Source of the DNA: Cellulomonas sp. PhB143
Lineage (GTDB): Bacteria > Actinomycetota > Actinomycetes > Actinomycetales > Cellulomonadaceae
Direction: 5' to 3'
Assembly: GCF_003752595.1 (NCBI RefSeq)
Contig: NZ_RKIJ01000009.1
Location: 434,001-498,000, forward strand
DNA length: 64,000 bases
Shown here one piece after another: positions 9,228-19,400 of this stretch. Below the pieces are notes generated by a model that had not been told where the DNA came from, searched no databases, and saw nothing but the letters and a program-made list of their open reading frames with translations. Position 1 is the first letter of the stretch, and each line of letters opens with the position of its first letter. Made by a program: the position numbers and the translations under genes.

Positions 9228-10892
9228 GTGACCCGGGCCACACCCCGGCCCGCCGCGGACGGCACGCGCGCGCGGCCGCCTGCCGTGCGAGACGTCCGCC
9301 CCGCCGCGAGTGCCGCCGTGGGCGCCGCGACGGCGCTGGCGCTCGCGCTCGGGGCGCTCGCCCCGCCACCGCCCGACGCCGCCGACGCCGCAGCCCGGAC
9401 GTGGGCGAGCATCCCCCTGTACCAGGAGGGCGTCGCCGCCGGGCCCGGGGGGACGTTCGCCGTCGTGCCGGCGGGGTCGTCGCCCGCCTACCTCCCCGGG
9501 TCCCGGGTCCTCGCGGTCCCGTCGCCGGCCGTCGTCACCGGCCCGGGCGGCGCGGGGACGGCCCACGGCGCGGCCCCGGCATCCGTCGCGCGCACGGCCC
9601 CGGCGGGGGGCTCGGCCGCGCTGGCGGCGCGCTCGCGCGGGTGGGTCGCGGCGGGCGACCCGCCGGGCTCGGGGACCCGGTTCGCGGACCTCGGCCTGGA
9701 CGCCCTGCTCGACCTGCGCACCCTCGCCGCGGACGACGGCGCGGTCGTCGCCGGCCCGTCCCCCTTCTGGCGGTACGTGTGGCCGCGTGACGCGGCCTTC
9801 GCCGCGGTCGCGCTCGCGCGCACGGGCCACCCGGACGACGCGGTGCGCGTCCTGTCCTTCCTGCAGTCCGTCCAGGGCGCCGACGGCACCTTCGAGGCGC
9901 GCTACCTCCCCGACGGCTCGGGCGTGCCCGACGACCGCCCCGGGCAGTCCGACGGCCCGGGATGGGCGATGTGGGCCGTCGGCGCGCTCCTCGCCCACCT
10001 GCACGACGACGCCCGCGACGCCGCCCTGGCGCGCCTGTCCGGGCTCGTGACCCGCTCCACGGACCGGCTGCTCGCGGAGGTCGACACCCCCGACGGGCTG
10101 CCGCGAGCGTCCAGCGACTACTGGGAGCTGCCGGCCGGGGAGCTGACGCTCGGCACGGCGGCGCCGATCCTCGCCGGGCTCGAGGCCTCGGCGCGGGTCG
10201 CGCACGTGCGCGCCGACCCGCGCGAGGCCGACGCCGCGACCGGCGCCGCACGCCTGCGCACCGCGGTCGAGGAGACGTTCGGTCCCGCCGGGTACCCGCG
10301 CACGGTCGGCGGCAGCGCCACAGGCACGCCCTCCGGCAGACCCTCCGGCACGGTCGCCCGCGACGCCGCGACGGCGTTCCTGCTGCCCCCGTTCCAGCCG
10401 GCGGCGCTGACGGGGGCCGAGCGGGCGTGGCGCTCCTCGGTCCCGGCGATGCTGCGCCCGGCCGGCGGCCTCGCGCCGGGCGGGTCGTGGCGCGCCGACG
10501 GCGTCTCCTGGACGCCGCAGACCGCGCTCTACGCGCTCGCCGCCGCGAGCACGGGCGACCAGGTCCAGGCGGAGCACTGGCTCGACTGGCTCGACGCCCA
10601 CCGCACGGCCACCGGGGCGCTTCCCGAGAAGGTGCTCGCGGACGGCTCGCCCGCGGCGGTGGCGCCGCTCGCGTGGACGAGCGCGCTCGTGGTCCTCGCG
10701 CTGGCCGAGCTCGACGCCCGGCGCCCCGGTCAGGAGATGTCGTCCATGAGGATCACCGACACGGCGGCCCGGAGCGAGGGCACCTCGAGCGTCTCGTCGA
10801 TCCCGAGCACCCGCGCGGCCTCCTCGGCCGCCGCCTTGTCGTCGTCCGTGCGGTACCAGACCGCCGACGCGTCCAGCGACCCGCCCTCGTAG
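9228..10892 (+). CDS. Secreted GH15-like (glucoamylase-type) glycoside hydrolase
   Basis: Probable extracytoplasmic (alpha/alpha)6-barrel enzyme acting on alpha-glucans. An Arg-rich N-terminus and hydrophobic segment (residues 27-47) resemble a signal peptide. Barrel motifs are FWRYVWPRDAAF, QSDGPGWAMWAVGALL, the general-acid region DYWELP, and LPEKV...PLAWTSALVVLALAEL, which normally ends such enzymes. GTG start at 9228 follows TAGGAT by 6 nt. The frame has no stop where the fold ends (about 10727). It runs another 165 nt to TAG at 10890, antisense to the LytR_C gene, giving a Ser/Ala-rich tail that is probably non-functional. Confidence 0.75.
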   Translation: MTRATPRPAADGTRARPPAVRDVRPAASAAVGAATALALALGALAPPPPDAADAAARTWASIPLYQEGVAAGPGGTFAVVPAGSSPAYLPGSRVLAVPSPAVVTGPGGAGTAHGAAPASVARTAPAGGSAALAARSRGWVAAGDPPGSGTRFADLGLDALLDLRTLAADDGAVVAGPSPFWRYVWPRDAAFAAVALARTGHPDDAVRVLSFLQSVQGADGTFEARYLPDGSGVPDDRPGQSDGPGWAMWAVGALLAHLHDDARDAALARLSGLVTRSTDRLLAEVDTPDGLPRASSDYWELPAGELTLGTAAPILAGLEASARVAHVRADPREADAATGAARLRTAVEETFGPAGYPRTVGGSATGTPSGRPSGTVARDAATAFLLPPFQPAALTGAERAWRSSVPAMLRPAGGLAPGGSWRADGVSWTPQTALYALAAASTGDQVQAEHWLDWLDAHRTATGALPEKVLADGSPAAVAPLAWTSALVVLALAELDARRPGQEMSSMRITDTAARSEGTSSVSSIPSTRAASSAAALSSSVRYQTADASSDPPS

Positions 10893-11353
10893 TTCGCCGG
10901 GGTGACGTCGGTGAAACCGTCGTCCGTGAGCTTGTCCGCCGCCTCGTTCGCCAGGCCGCTGACCCCCGCGCCGTTGAGGACGCGCACCTCGACCGAGAGG
11001 TCGGCGTCCGTCGTCGGCGTCTCGCTGGGGGTCTCGGACGGCGTCGGGGACTCCTCGTCGTCTCCGGTCGGGCCGTCGGAGCCCTCGGTGGCGTCGCCCG
11101 AGGCGCTCGGCGCCGTGCTGGCCGTCGCCGCCGGGGCGGGCGCGCCGCCGTCGGACGACGGCGAGCTCCCGTCCAGCTTCGAGACCACCAGGACGGCCGC
11201 GACGGCGAGCACTGCGCAGATCGCCGCGACGAGCAGGAACGGCCACACCTTGGTCCAGGTCGAGCGGGGAGAGCGGTGGACCCCGACCGGAGAGCCCGCC
11301 GGTGCCGGCGCGTCGAACTCGTCGGACGGGTACGGGTAGCGGCTGGAGGTCAC
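10730..11353 (-). CDS. LytR C-terminal domain membrane protein
   Basis: 207-aa protein with a short cytoplasmic N-terminus, one transmembrane helix (about 36-58), a Ser/Thr/Pro/Asp linker, and an extracellular LytR_C domain (VEVRVLNGAGVSGLANEAA ... VWYRTDDDKAAAEEAARVLG). LytR_C domains occur in LytR-CpsA-Psr cell-wall ligases and alone in small wall-associated proteins; no LCP catalytic domain is present, so a binding or regulatory role is inferred. GTG start at 11353 lies 6 nt after TAGTCT (leaderless). Its 3' end is overlapped by the GH15-like frame. Confidence 0.85.
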   Translation of the reverse strand: MTSSRYPYPSDEFDAPAPAGSPVGVHRSPRSTWTKVWPFLLVAAICAVLAVAAVLVVSKLDGSSPSSDGGAPAPAATASTAPSASGDATEGSDGPTGDDEESPTPSETPSETPTTDADLSVEVRVLNGAGVSGLANEAADKLTDDGFTDVTPANYEGGSLDASAVWYRTDDDKAAAEEAARVLGIDETLEVPSLRAAVSVILMDDIS

Positions 11354-11384
11354 GGCGGAAGACTAGCGGTTGACGCCTGGCGGG

Positions 11385-11705
11385 CTAAACGTCCGAGCCG
11401 AGCCGACGCGCCGAGCGGGCCCGGTGGCGGGTCGAGCGCAGGCGCCGCAGCCGCTTGACCAGCATCGGCTCGTACGCGAGCGCAGCCTCGGTGTCGATGA
11501 GGGCGTTGAGCGTCTGGTAGTAGCGGGTGGCGCTCATGTCGAAGAGGTCGCGCACGGCCTCCTCCTTGGCCCCCGCGTACTTCCACCACTGGCGCTCGAA
11601 GTCGAGGATCTGCCGGCCGCGCTCGTCGAGGCCGACCGCCGCGGAGGCGTCACGCGTCCCGGTCGTCGCGCCCGCGGCTGCGCCGCTCGTGCCTGCCCCG
11701 CCCAT
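11385..11705 (-). CDS. DUF3263 domain-containing protein
   Basis: 106-aa actinobacterial protein of unknown function. The conserved core is [23 protein letters not shown] followed by [12 protein letters not shown], helix-turn-helix-like segments, then an Arg-rich basic tail (about residues 84-103) that could bind nucleic acid. ATG 11705 was chosen over the much longer upstream open frame because GAGG lies just upstream and the upstream residues look like antisense shadow of ung. Confidence 0.83.
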   Translation of the reverse strand: MGGAGTSGAAAGATTGTRDASAAVGLDERGRQILDFERQWWKYAGAKEEAVRDLFDMSATRYYQTLNALIDTEAALAYEPMLVKRLRRLRSTRHRARSARRLGSDV

Positions 11706-11783
11706 GGTCCAACCTCCCCGTCGCCGCCAGGATACGTCGCGAATCACAGGCGTGTCATTCGCGCCGCCCCTAGGCTGACGGGC

Positions 11784-12476
11784 GTGGACCCGCACCCCCT
11801 CGACGAGCTCGTCGCCCCCGACTGGGCCGCCGCCCTCGCCCCCGCGGCGGGCGACCTGGCCCGCGCGGGCGCCGCCCTGCGCGCAGAGGTGGCGGCCGGG
11901 CGGCGCTACCTCCCGGCGCCCGACGACGTCCTGCGCGCCTTCTCCCGCCCCATGGACCGGGTGCGCGTCCTCGTCGTCGGCCAGGACCCCTACCCCACGC
12001 CCGGGCACCCCATGGGGCTCGCGTTCTCCGTCCAGCCGCACGTGCGCCCGGTGCCCCGGTCGCTGCGCAACGTCTTCGCGGAGCTGCACGACGACCTCGG
12101 CCACCCCGTCCCGGACCACGGCGACCTCACGGCGTGGGAGGACCAGGGCGTCCTGCTGCTCAACCGGGTGCTCACCGTGCGCGCGGGCGAGCCGGGCTCG
12201 CACCGCGGGATCGGCTGGGAGGCGTTCACCCAGGCGGCCATCGAGGCGCTCGTCGCCCGCGGCGGCCCGCTGGTCGCCGTGCTGTGGGGCCGCGACGCCG
12301 GGACGCTGCGCCCGATGCTCGGCGACACCCGCATCGTCGCGAGCGCCCACCCGAGCCCGCTCTCCGCCCGCCGGGGGTTCTTCGGCTCGCGCCCGTTCTC
12401 GCACGTGGACGCCCTCCTCGCCGAGCAGGGATCCGCGCCCGTCGACTGGCGGCTGCCCGCGCACGCGCTCCTGTGA
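11784..12476 (+). CDS. ung: Uracil-DNA glycosylase
   Basis: Family 1 UDG that removes uracil from DNA to start base-excision repair. 230 aa. Catalytic water-activating Asp in GQDPYP (about D68), uracil-specificity region [29 protein letters not shown], and the DNA-intercalating [18 protein letters not shown] loop. The GTG 11784 start is fixed by a TAGGCT -10 seven nt upstream (11771-11776), indicating a leaderless transcript. Confidence 0.97.
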   Translation: MDPHPLDELVAPDWAAALAPAAGDLARAGAALRAEVAAGRRYLPAPDDVLRAFSRPMDRVRVLVVGQDPYPTPGHPMGLAFSVQPHVRPVPRSLRNVFAELHDDLGHPVPDHGDLTAWEDQGVLLLNRVLTVRAGEPGSHRGIGWEAFTQAAIEALVARGGPLVAVLWGRDAGTLRPMLGDTRIVASAHPSPLSARRGFFGSRPFSHVDALLAEQGSAPVDWRLPAHALL

Positions 12477-12534
12477 GACGTGTCCCCGCGGGCCCGCCCG
12501 TGCGACGCCCGGCGGTGAGCGCACAATGGTTGCC

Positions 12535-13371
12535 GTGAGCACGAACGACGACGCACCCCGCTGGTCCTCCTACGTCGCCCTGGGCGACTCGTTCACGGAG
12601 GGGCTGTGGGACCCGTACCCCTCGGACCCGGACCACCAGCGCGGCTGGGCCGACCGCCTCGCGCGCACGCTCTCCGACCGGCGCGAGGCCGCGGGGCTCG
12701 AGCCCCTGCGGTACGCGAACACCGCGATCCGTGGCCGGACGCTGCGCCCGATCATCGTCGACCAGGTCCCGCGGGCGATCGAGATGCGTCCGGACCTGGT
12801 CAGCCTGATCGGTGGCGGCAACGACATCCTGCGGCCGCGGGCCGACATCGACCGGCTCGCGCGCAACCTCGAGCACGGCGTCGTCCGGCTGCGCGAGGCC
12901 GGGATCGACGTCCTGCTCGGCACCGGCTTCGACGCCAAGGGCGGCATGGTCGCGATGACCCGACCCCGCGCGGGCGTCTTCAACGCGCTGATCTGGTCGA
13001 TGGCCCGGCGGCACGGCGCCTACGTCGTGGACCTGTGGGGCATGCGCGCCCTGGGCGACTGGCGCATGTGGTCCGACGACCGGATCCACCTCGTGCCGGA
13101 GGGCCACCGGCGGGTGCGCGACGCGGCGCTCGTGGGCCTCGGCCTCGCGCCGGAGGACCCGAACTGGGACGTGCCGCTCGACGCGCTGCCGCCCACGCCC
13201 GCGGTCGAGCGCGTCAAGGCCAACGCCGAGTGGGCACGCGTGCACCTCGCCCCCTGGGTCCGGCGCCGGGTCACCCACCGGTCCTCGGGCGACGCCCGCA
13301 CGGAGAAGCAGGCCGCCCTGGGTCCCGTCCCGGCCGAGACGGACGAGGTCACCCCCGCCGACGTCGGCTGA
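12535..13371 (+). CDS. SGNH/GDSL hydrolase family protein
   Basis: Cytoplasmic-looking esterase/lipase of the SGNH fold (278 aa). Block I GDSFTEG with the nucleophilic Ser, block III GGNDI, and block V DRIHLVPEGH with the Asp-His pair are present. No signal peptide. GTG 12535 is preferred over ATG 12526 because a -10-like CACAAT ends 7 nt before the GTG and overlaps the ATG. The C-terminal 50 residues after the fold are charged and probably flexible. Substrate unknown. Confidence 0.87.
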   Translation: MSTNDDAPRWSSYVALGDSFTEGLWDPYPSDPDHQRGWADRLARTLSDRREAAGLEPLRYANTAIRGRTLRPIIVDQVPRAIEMRPDLVSLIGGGNDILRPRADIDRLARNLEHGVVRLREAGIDVLLGTGFDAKGGMVAMTRPRAGVFNALIWSMARRHGAYVVDLWGMRALGDWRMWSDDRIHLVPEGHRRVRDAALVGLGLAPEDPNWDVPLDALPPTPAVERVKANAEWARVHLAPWVRRRVTHRSSGDARTEKQAALGPVPAETDEVTPADVG

Positions 13372-13396
13372 GGCCCGGGCCCGCCGGCTCCGGGCG

Positions 13397-13437
13397 CGCG
13401 AGAGCCCGCGGTCCCCCAGCGACCGCGGGCTCTCGCG
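13397..13437. terminator. Bidirectional terminator between the SGNH hydrolase and GH92-GH76 genes
   Basis: Perfect 17-bp inverted repeat with a 7-nt loop between the converging genes. Confidence 0.85.
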
Positions 13438-13442
13438 TCCCC

Positions 13443-16400
13443 TCAGCAGGTCGTGGCGGGGTACGCCACCTCCTGGCTGGTGCGGGCGCCGCCGGCGGAC
13501 GGGGTCGCCGTCACCGTGACCGTGCCCGCGCCGACAGCCGTCGTGCGGGCCGAGAACGTCTGGGACGCGCTCTTGCCGGCCGCCACGGCGGAGTACGACT
13601 GCTTGCCGAACGGCGTGGAGATCGCCACGTCGAGCGGGTCGTCGCCGTCGTTCGTCGCGCGGACCGCCAGCCGGACCGTCCCGGCGACGCAGCGCGGCTG
13701 CGCGTCGACACGCACCTGGGGCGCCTGCTCCGTGGCCGCCACCAGCGCGCTCAGCGCGCTCGCCTGCGTCCGCCAGTCGAAGACGTTCGGGTGCTTGGCG
13801 GAGTCGCCCCCGGCCCAGCGCGTCCCGAGCCGGTCCCCGGAGGTGCGGTCCTTCGCCCAGACGGTGGCGGCCTGCGTGTCCACGAACGCCCGGTACCGCG
13901 TGGTCCCCGTCGTGTCGGCGAGGTCCCCGAAGTACCGCATGAACACGCCCTTGAACTGCTTGCCGTTGTCGTCGCACGACTGGTCGAGGGCGTCGCAGCT
14001 CTCGGTGAGCACGCCGTCCTTGACGAGAGCCGTCGAGCCCATGGCCGCGTCCGCGAGGCGCTCCGCGGTGCGCAGCGGCGCGGCGTCCCCGGTCGCCCGG
14101 TGCAGCTCCAGCCCGGCACCGATGGCCAGGCCCTGGTTGTAGCTCCACACCGTGCCGCCGTTGTTCGTGCAGTCCGCCGTGAGGCCGTCGTTGACCAGGC
14201 CCTGGTCGTTGATCAGGCCGCTCGCCGTGAGCCAGTCCCACCCGGTCTGGGACCGCTCGAGCCAGGTCGTGTCACCGCCGATGCGGTTGTGCAGCTCGGC
14301 CGTGAGCCGGACGTACAGGCCGTTGGTCACGGCGTTCTTGTACGTGCGCTCCGCGTCCCACCACACACCGCCGCCGCAGGTGCTGTCGTCCCAGTAGCCC
14401 TGCACGTAGTCGGCGATCGTGACCGCCATGTCCAGGTACTTCTTGTCGTGCGTGAGGTCGTACGCCGCGATCCACGTCAGGCCCCACCACTCCGAGTCGT
14501 CGATCGCGCGGCTGGTGAAGTTCCCCAGCAGCTCGTCGCCGGACAGCACGCCCGCGGGGAACGCGCCCTTGTCCTTCTCGAACGTGCTGTCCACCTGCGC
14601 GAGGTAGCTCCGGTCGCCCGTGCGCGCCATGTAGTCGATCACGGTGTTCGTCGCGACGGCGGAGTTCCACCAGCTCGAGGGCCACCACGCCTTGTCGGGG
14701 TCGTAGTCGCTCATGAGCGTGCGGGCGGCGCTCCCGGCGCGCTGCGCCGCCGGCGGGTCGGCGATCAGCGCGTCGACCAGCGGGGTGAGCACCTCGCGGG
14801 CGTGGTCGGAGACCTGGGCGGACGACGCCTTCGCGATCGTGCTCCGCACCAGCGCGAGGCTCTTCGCCGCCGCGGCCGCGTGCGCCCCGTCGACCTGCTC
14901 CTGCGCGGTGTCCACGAGGCCCTCGAGGACCTTGGCCGTCGCGAGCCCGACGTCGCCGCTGCGCTGCAGGGCGCCGACCTGCGACCGGATCTCGTCGAGC
15001 CCGGTGCTCGGCGGCAGCCACTGCGAGACGAGCAGCGTGAGCTCGTCGCGGGTGGCGTCGTCGAGCAGCGCCGCGACCATCGTGTCGGTCTGCGCCCGCA
15101 GCAGGCGGACCTGCTCGAGCACGCCCGCGGCGTCGTTCGCGTCCTCGGCCTTCTGGGCCTCGTCGACGATCGCGCCGAGCCGCTTCGCGGTGCTCGCTGG
15201 GATGCGGTGCGCGTCGAGCGCCGCCGCGATCGCGTCGGCGAGCTCGCTCACCCGGGGGGTGTGGGCGAGGAGCTCGACCTCCGCCAGCGTCGTCGTGCCT
15301 CCGGTCGAGGCGGTGACGTGCAGGCGGTACTGCCGGTAGACCCCGGGCTCCGCGACCGAGAAGGCCCGGGTCTCCTGGCGCGAGGCGAACGTCTCGCCGG
15401 TGCGCTCGTCGAGCGTCGTCCAGGTCTTCCCGTCGGCCGAGCCCTCCAGCGTCCACGCCGTCGGGTCCGCGCCGGACTTCTTCGCGGACGTGAGCGTGTA
15501 CATCTGCGCCCGCGCCGAGGTGTCGGTGAGCTGGTAGGTCACCGACGGCGTGGCACCCGCGAACGCGACCTCGGTGTCCGACGTGTCGTCGAACAGACCG
15601 GCCCCGTCGGCGCCCTTCTCGTCGGTCGTGACCTTCCCGGACCGCGCCGCGTCGGCGAGCGGGTCGGGGGCCGCGTCGCCCTGGGTGATCGACGGCGGGG
15701 CGTCCTTCGCCCCGGTGCCCCACGCCGACGGCGTCGCGCCCATGTCGAACTCGATCGTCCCGCCGTCCGCGAGCTGGTCCTGCGTGAGGTAGGTGGCCGA
15801 CTGCGCGACCCCGTTCACGCGCACGCCCTGCACGTAGATGTTCTTCGCGCTGTTCTTCGGCGCGTCGATCACCAGGTCCTTGCCGTTCTCCAGGTGGATC
15901 GTCGCGTGGGTGAAGAGCGGCGAGCCGATCGCGTAGGTCGGGCTGCCGACCTGCAGCGGGTAGAAGCCGAGCGAGCTGAACAGCCACCAGGCCGACATCT
16001 CACCGTTGTCCTCGTCGCCGGGGTACCCCTGGCCGATGTCGTTGCCCGTGAACGAGCGCGCCATCGCGGAGCGGACGATCTCCGCCGTCCGGGCCGGCTG
16101 CCCCACCGTGTCGTACATGTACGGGATGTGGTGCGATACCTGGTTGCTCAGGCCCCACTGGCCCTGCCGCACGGCCTTGGCCTCGCGCATCTCGTGGATC
16201 GGTCCGCCGTAGGAGCCCGGCTTGGACGCGGTCTCCGGCGTGGCGAAGAACTCGTCGAGCCTGGCGCCCAGCGCGTCCCTGCCGCCGGAGAGGTTCGCCA
16301 GGCCCTGCGGGTCCTGCACGGCGTGGAACGCGAAGTTCCAGCCGTCGGTCTCCGTGAACTCGTTGCCCCACACCTCGGGGTCGAAGTCGGCCGCGGACTG

Positions 16401-19400
16401 CGCCCACGAGCCGTCGTCCGTGCGACCGCGCAGGAAGCCGGTCTTGGGGTCGAACAGCGTCGTGTAGTTCTGGGCGCGGTTGAGGTAGTACGTGTAGTTG
16501 TCCGCGTACTCCTGGTGGCGCGGGTCGTCCGCGCCCGTCGTGTCGAGCAGCTTCTTCGACATCGTCGCGATGCCGTAGTCGTTGAGGTAGTCCTCCAGGG
16601 ACCACGAGGCGCTCTCGTGCGTGGACGTCGGTGTGTAGCCGAGGAACGTCGCGCTCTGCAGACCCTTGCGGCCGACGCTCGCGCTGGGCGGCGCCGACGA
16701 CGCGTTCTTCAGCGCGGCGTCGTACGCCGCCTGCACGTCGATCCCGGGGACGCCCTTGACATAGGCGTCGGCGAACGCGACGTCCGAGCTGGTGCCCGTC
16801 ATGGAGTCCGCGTAGCCGGGCGAGGACCAGCGCGAGACCCAGCCGCCGTCCTTGCTCTGCTGGACGAACCCGTTCACCATCTCGCCCGCCTCGCTCGGGT
16901 AGAGCAGCGAGTACGCCGGCCAGGCCGTGCGGTAGGTGTCCCAGAAGCCGTTGTTGACGAAGACCTTGCCGTCCTCGACCGCGGCCCCCGTCGTCGTCGC
17001 CGTGGTGCCCTTCGGTGCCGGGTCCGCCGACGCCGAGGACTGCACCGCGTGCCGGTACACCGGGTCCTTCGCCGTGCCCGTGTTCTCGTAGCCGGAGTTC
17101 GGGTACAGGTTCAGGCGGTACAGGTTGGAGTACAGCGAGGTCAGGGTGTCGCGGCTCGCGCCGTCGACGTCGATCACGCCCAGCGCGTCGTCCCACTGCT
17201 GCTGCGCGCGCGCCTCGACCGTGCCGAACGTGTCGTCCGCCGAGATCTCGAGCCCGAGGTTGTGCTTCGCCTGGTCGACGCCGAGGAGCGACGTCGCCAG
17301 ACGCAGGGTCACGACCTTGTCCTTCGACGTGTCGACCTTCAGGTAGCCGGTGACGTCGTCGCCCCCGCCGCCCGTGAGACGCCCGCCGCCCGTGACGGGC
17401 TGGTCGACCGTGCCGTAGACGAACATCCGCGTCATCCCCGCCGAGCTGCCCGGCGTCTGGACGTCGGTGTAGCCCGAGACCACGCCGTGCTCGGCGTCGA
17501 GGGTGAGGCCGCCGTCGTCGTTCATGTTGTCGAAGACGAGGTTCGACTCGTCTCCCGTGAACGTGAAGCGGAACATCGCCGCGTGGTCCGTCGGCGCGAT
17601 CTCGGTCTTCATGCCGTTGTCGAACGTGACGCCGTAGTAGTGCGCGCGGGCGACCTCGTTGTCGTGGCTGAACGTCAGCGCGCGCGCCTCGCGACCGGCG
17701 TCGGGCGTGCCCGTCGCCGCCGAGGGCATGACCTGGAACGTCTGGCGGTCACCCATCCACGGGCTCGGCTCGTGGCTGATCGCGAACGCCTGGATGCTCG
17801 GGCGGTTCTGGTCGTCGTTGCCCTTCTGGTACTCGTACACCCACCGGTTGGTGCCGGCGTTCGTCACGGGCGTCCAGAAGTTGAAGCCGTGCGGCACCGC
17901 CGTCGCGGGGATCGTGTTGCCGCGCGAGAAGTCGCCGCTCGCGTTGGTGCCGCGCGTCGTGACCACGTAGTCCGAGGGGTGCTCGGCCGCGGGCTGCACG
18001 GGCTCGCCGGTGACGTCGACGTCGTCGACCCACCCGCTGAAGTCGGCGGGGCCGTCCGGGTCGTCGTAGCCCACGAGGATCCGGTCGATCGTCTTTCCCG
18101 CCGCGACGTCGCCGATCGTGGACCGCACCGAGTTCCACTGGTTCGTGTAGAGCGCCTTGCCCTCGCCCTGGCCCTGCGGGCTCAGGCCGGCGCCGTGCTC
18201 GTCCACGGCGGCCAGGTCGCTCAGGTACGTGCCGTCGGTGAATGCCAGGTCGATCGCGGCGTAGGTGCTCGCGTAGCCGAGGTCGCTCTCCGACGCCTCG
18301 GGGAAGATCTTGTACGACAGCTCGCTGTCCTTGCCGACGGGGACGTCGACGTCGAGCACCTTGTCGTAGGCGTAGCCGCGCCCGTCGCTCGTCTGGCTGC
18401 CGGCGTAGTGCAGCGCCGACGTCCCGGTCCACCCGGCGTCCGGCAGCGCGTCGTACGCGGTGCTCGGCCCGGAGCCGACCTCCGCGGTCATGTCGGAGGC
18501 GGCGAGGGGCTCGGTCGCGAGCCGCAGGTCCGCGAGCTGGGTGCCGTCGCTGCCGGCGTTGGAGGTGATGTCGAGGCGGTAGAAGCGGTACCCGCCCGGC
18601 TTCGCGACGGTGTACCCGCGCGTCTGCCCGCGGTCGGAGAAGGACTGGTTGTCCCGCGTGTCCAGCGTCGTCCAGCTCGTGCCGTCCGCGGAGCCCTGGA
18701 GCTTCCAGCCGCGCGGGTCGCGCTCCGGGGCGTCGCCCGCGGAGGTCAGCGCGTACGCCTTCACCGCGGTCTGACCGTCGAGCTCGTAGGTCAGCTGCGC
18801 GGTGCGCGCGCCGGCGAGCCACTTGGTGCCGGCGTCCCCGTCGACGAGCTTGTCCGCGGTCTCGTCCGGCGGGTTCTCCTTGCTGGCCGTGGCCTTCGCG
18901 ACGTGGTTCGTGACGTCGCCGGGCAGGTCGACGGTGCCCGGCACCGCCCGGCGCACCGACGTCGCGGAGACGAGCGCGTCGATCGCGCCCGCGTCGTGCG
19001 TCCGGACCTGGAGCTGGGGCGTGCCCCCGCCGCTCGCCGGCCGGGAGAAGTCCACGGTGAGCGTCTGCGGCTTGGCGGAGAGCGTGACGTACCTGCCGCC
19101 GATGTCGGACGACCCGCTGTAGACGTTGAGGAAGACCTTCCCCTTGCCGGTGAGCGTGACCTCGGCGCGCAGCGGGACGCCGCGGGTCAGGTCCGGCATC
19201 GGGACCTGGATCCAGGTCTCGCCCGCGGCGCGCATCGTCCAGTGCTCGGCGGGGGCGCCGTCGGCCGTCGTGGCGTCCTCGACGGTGCCGGGCACGGAGC
19301 CCACACCGTTCTGGAACGGGCCCTCCCACGCCAGCTTGTCCGTCGCCGCTCCGAGCAGGTCGTCGCCCGTGGTCGTGCTCTCGCCGCGTTCGAGCACCGC

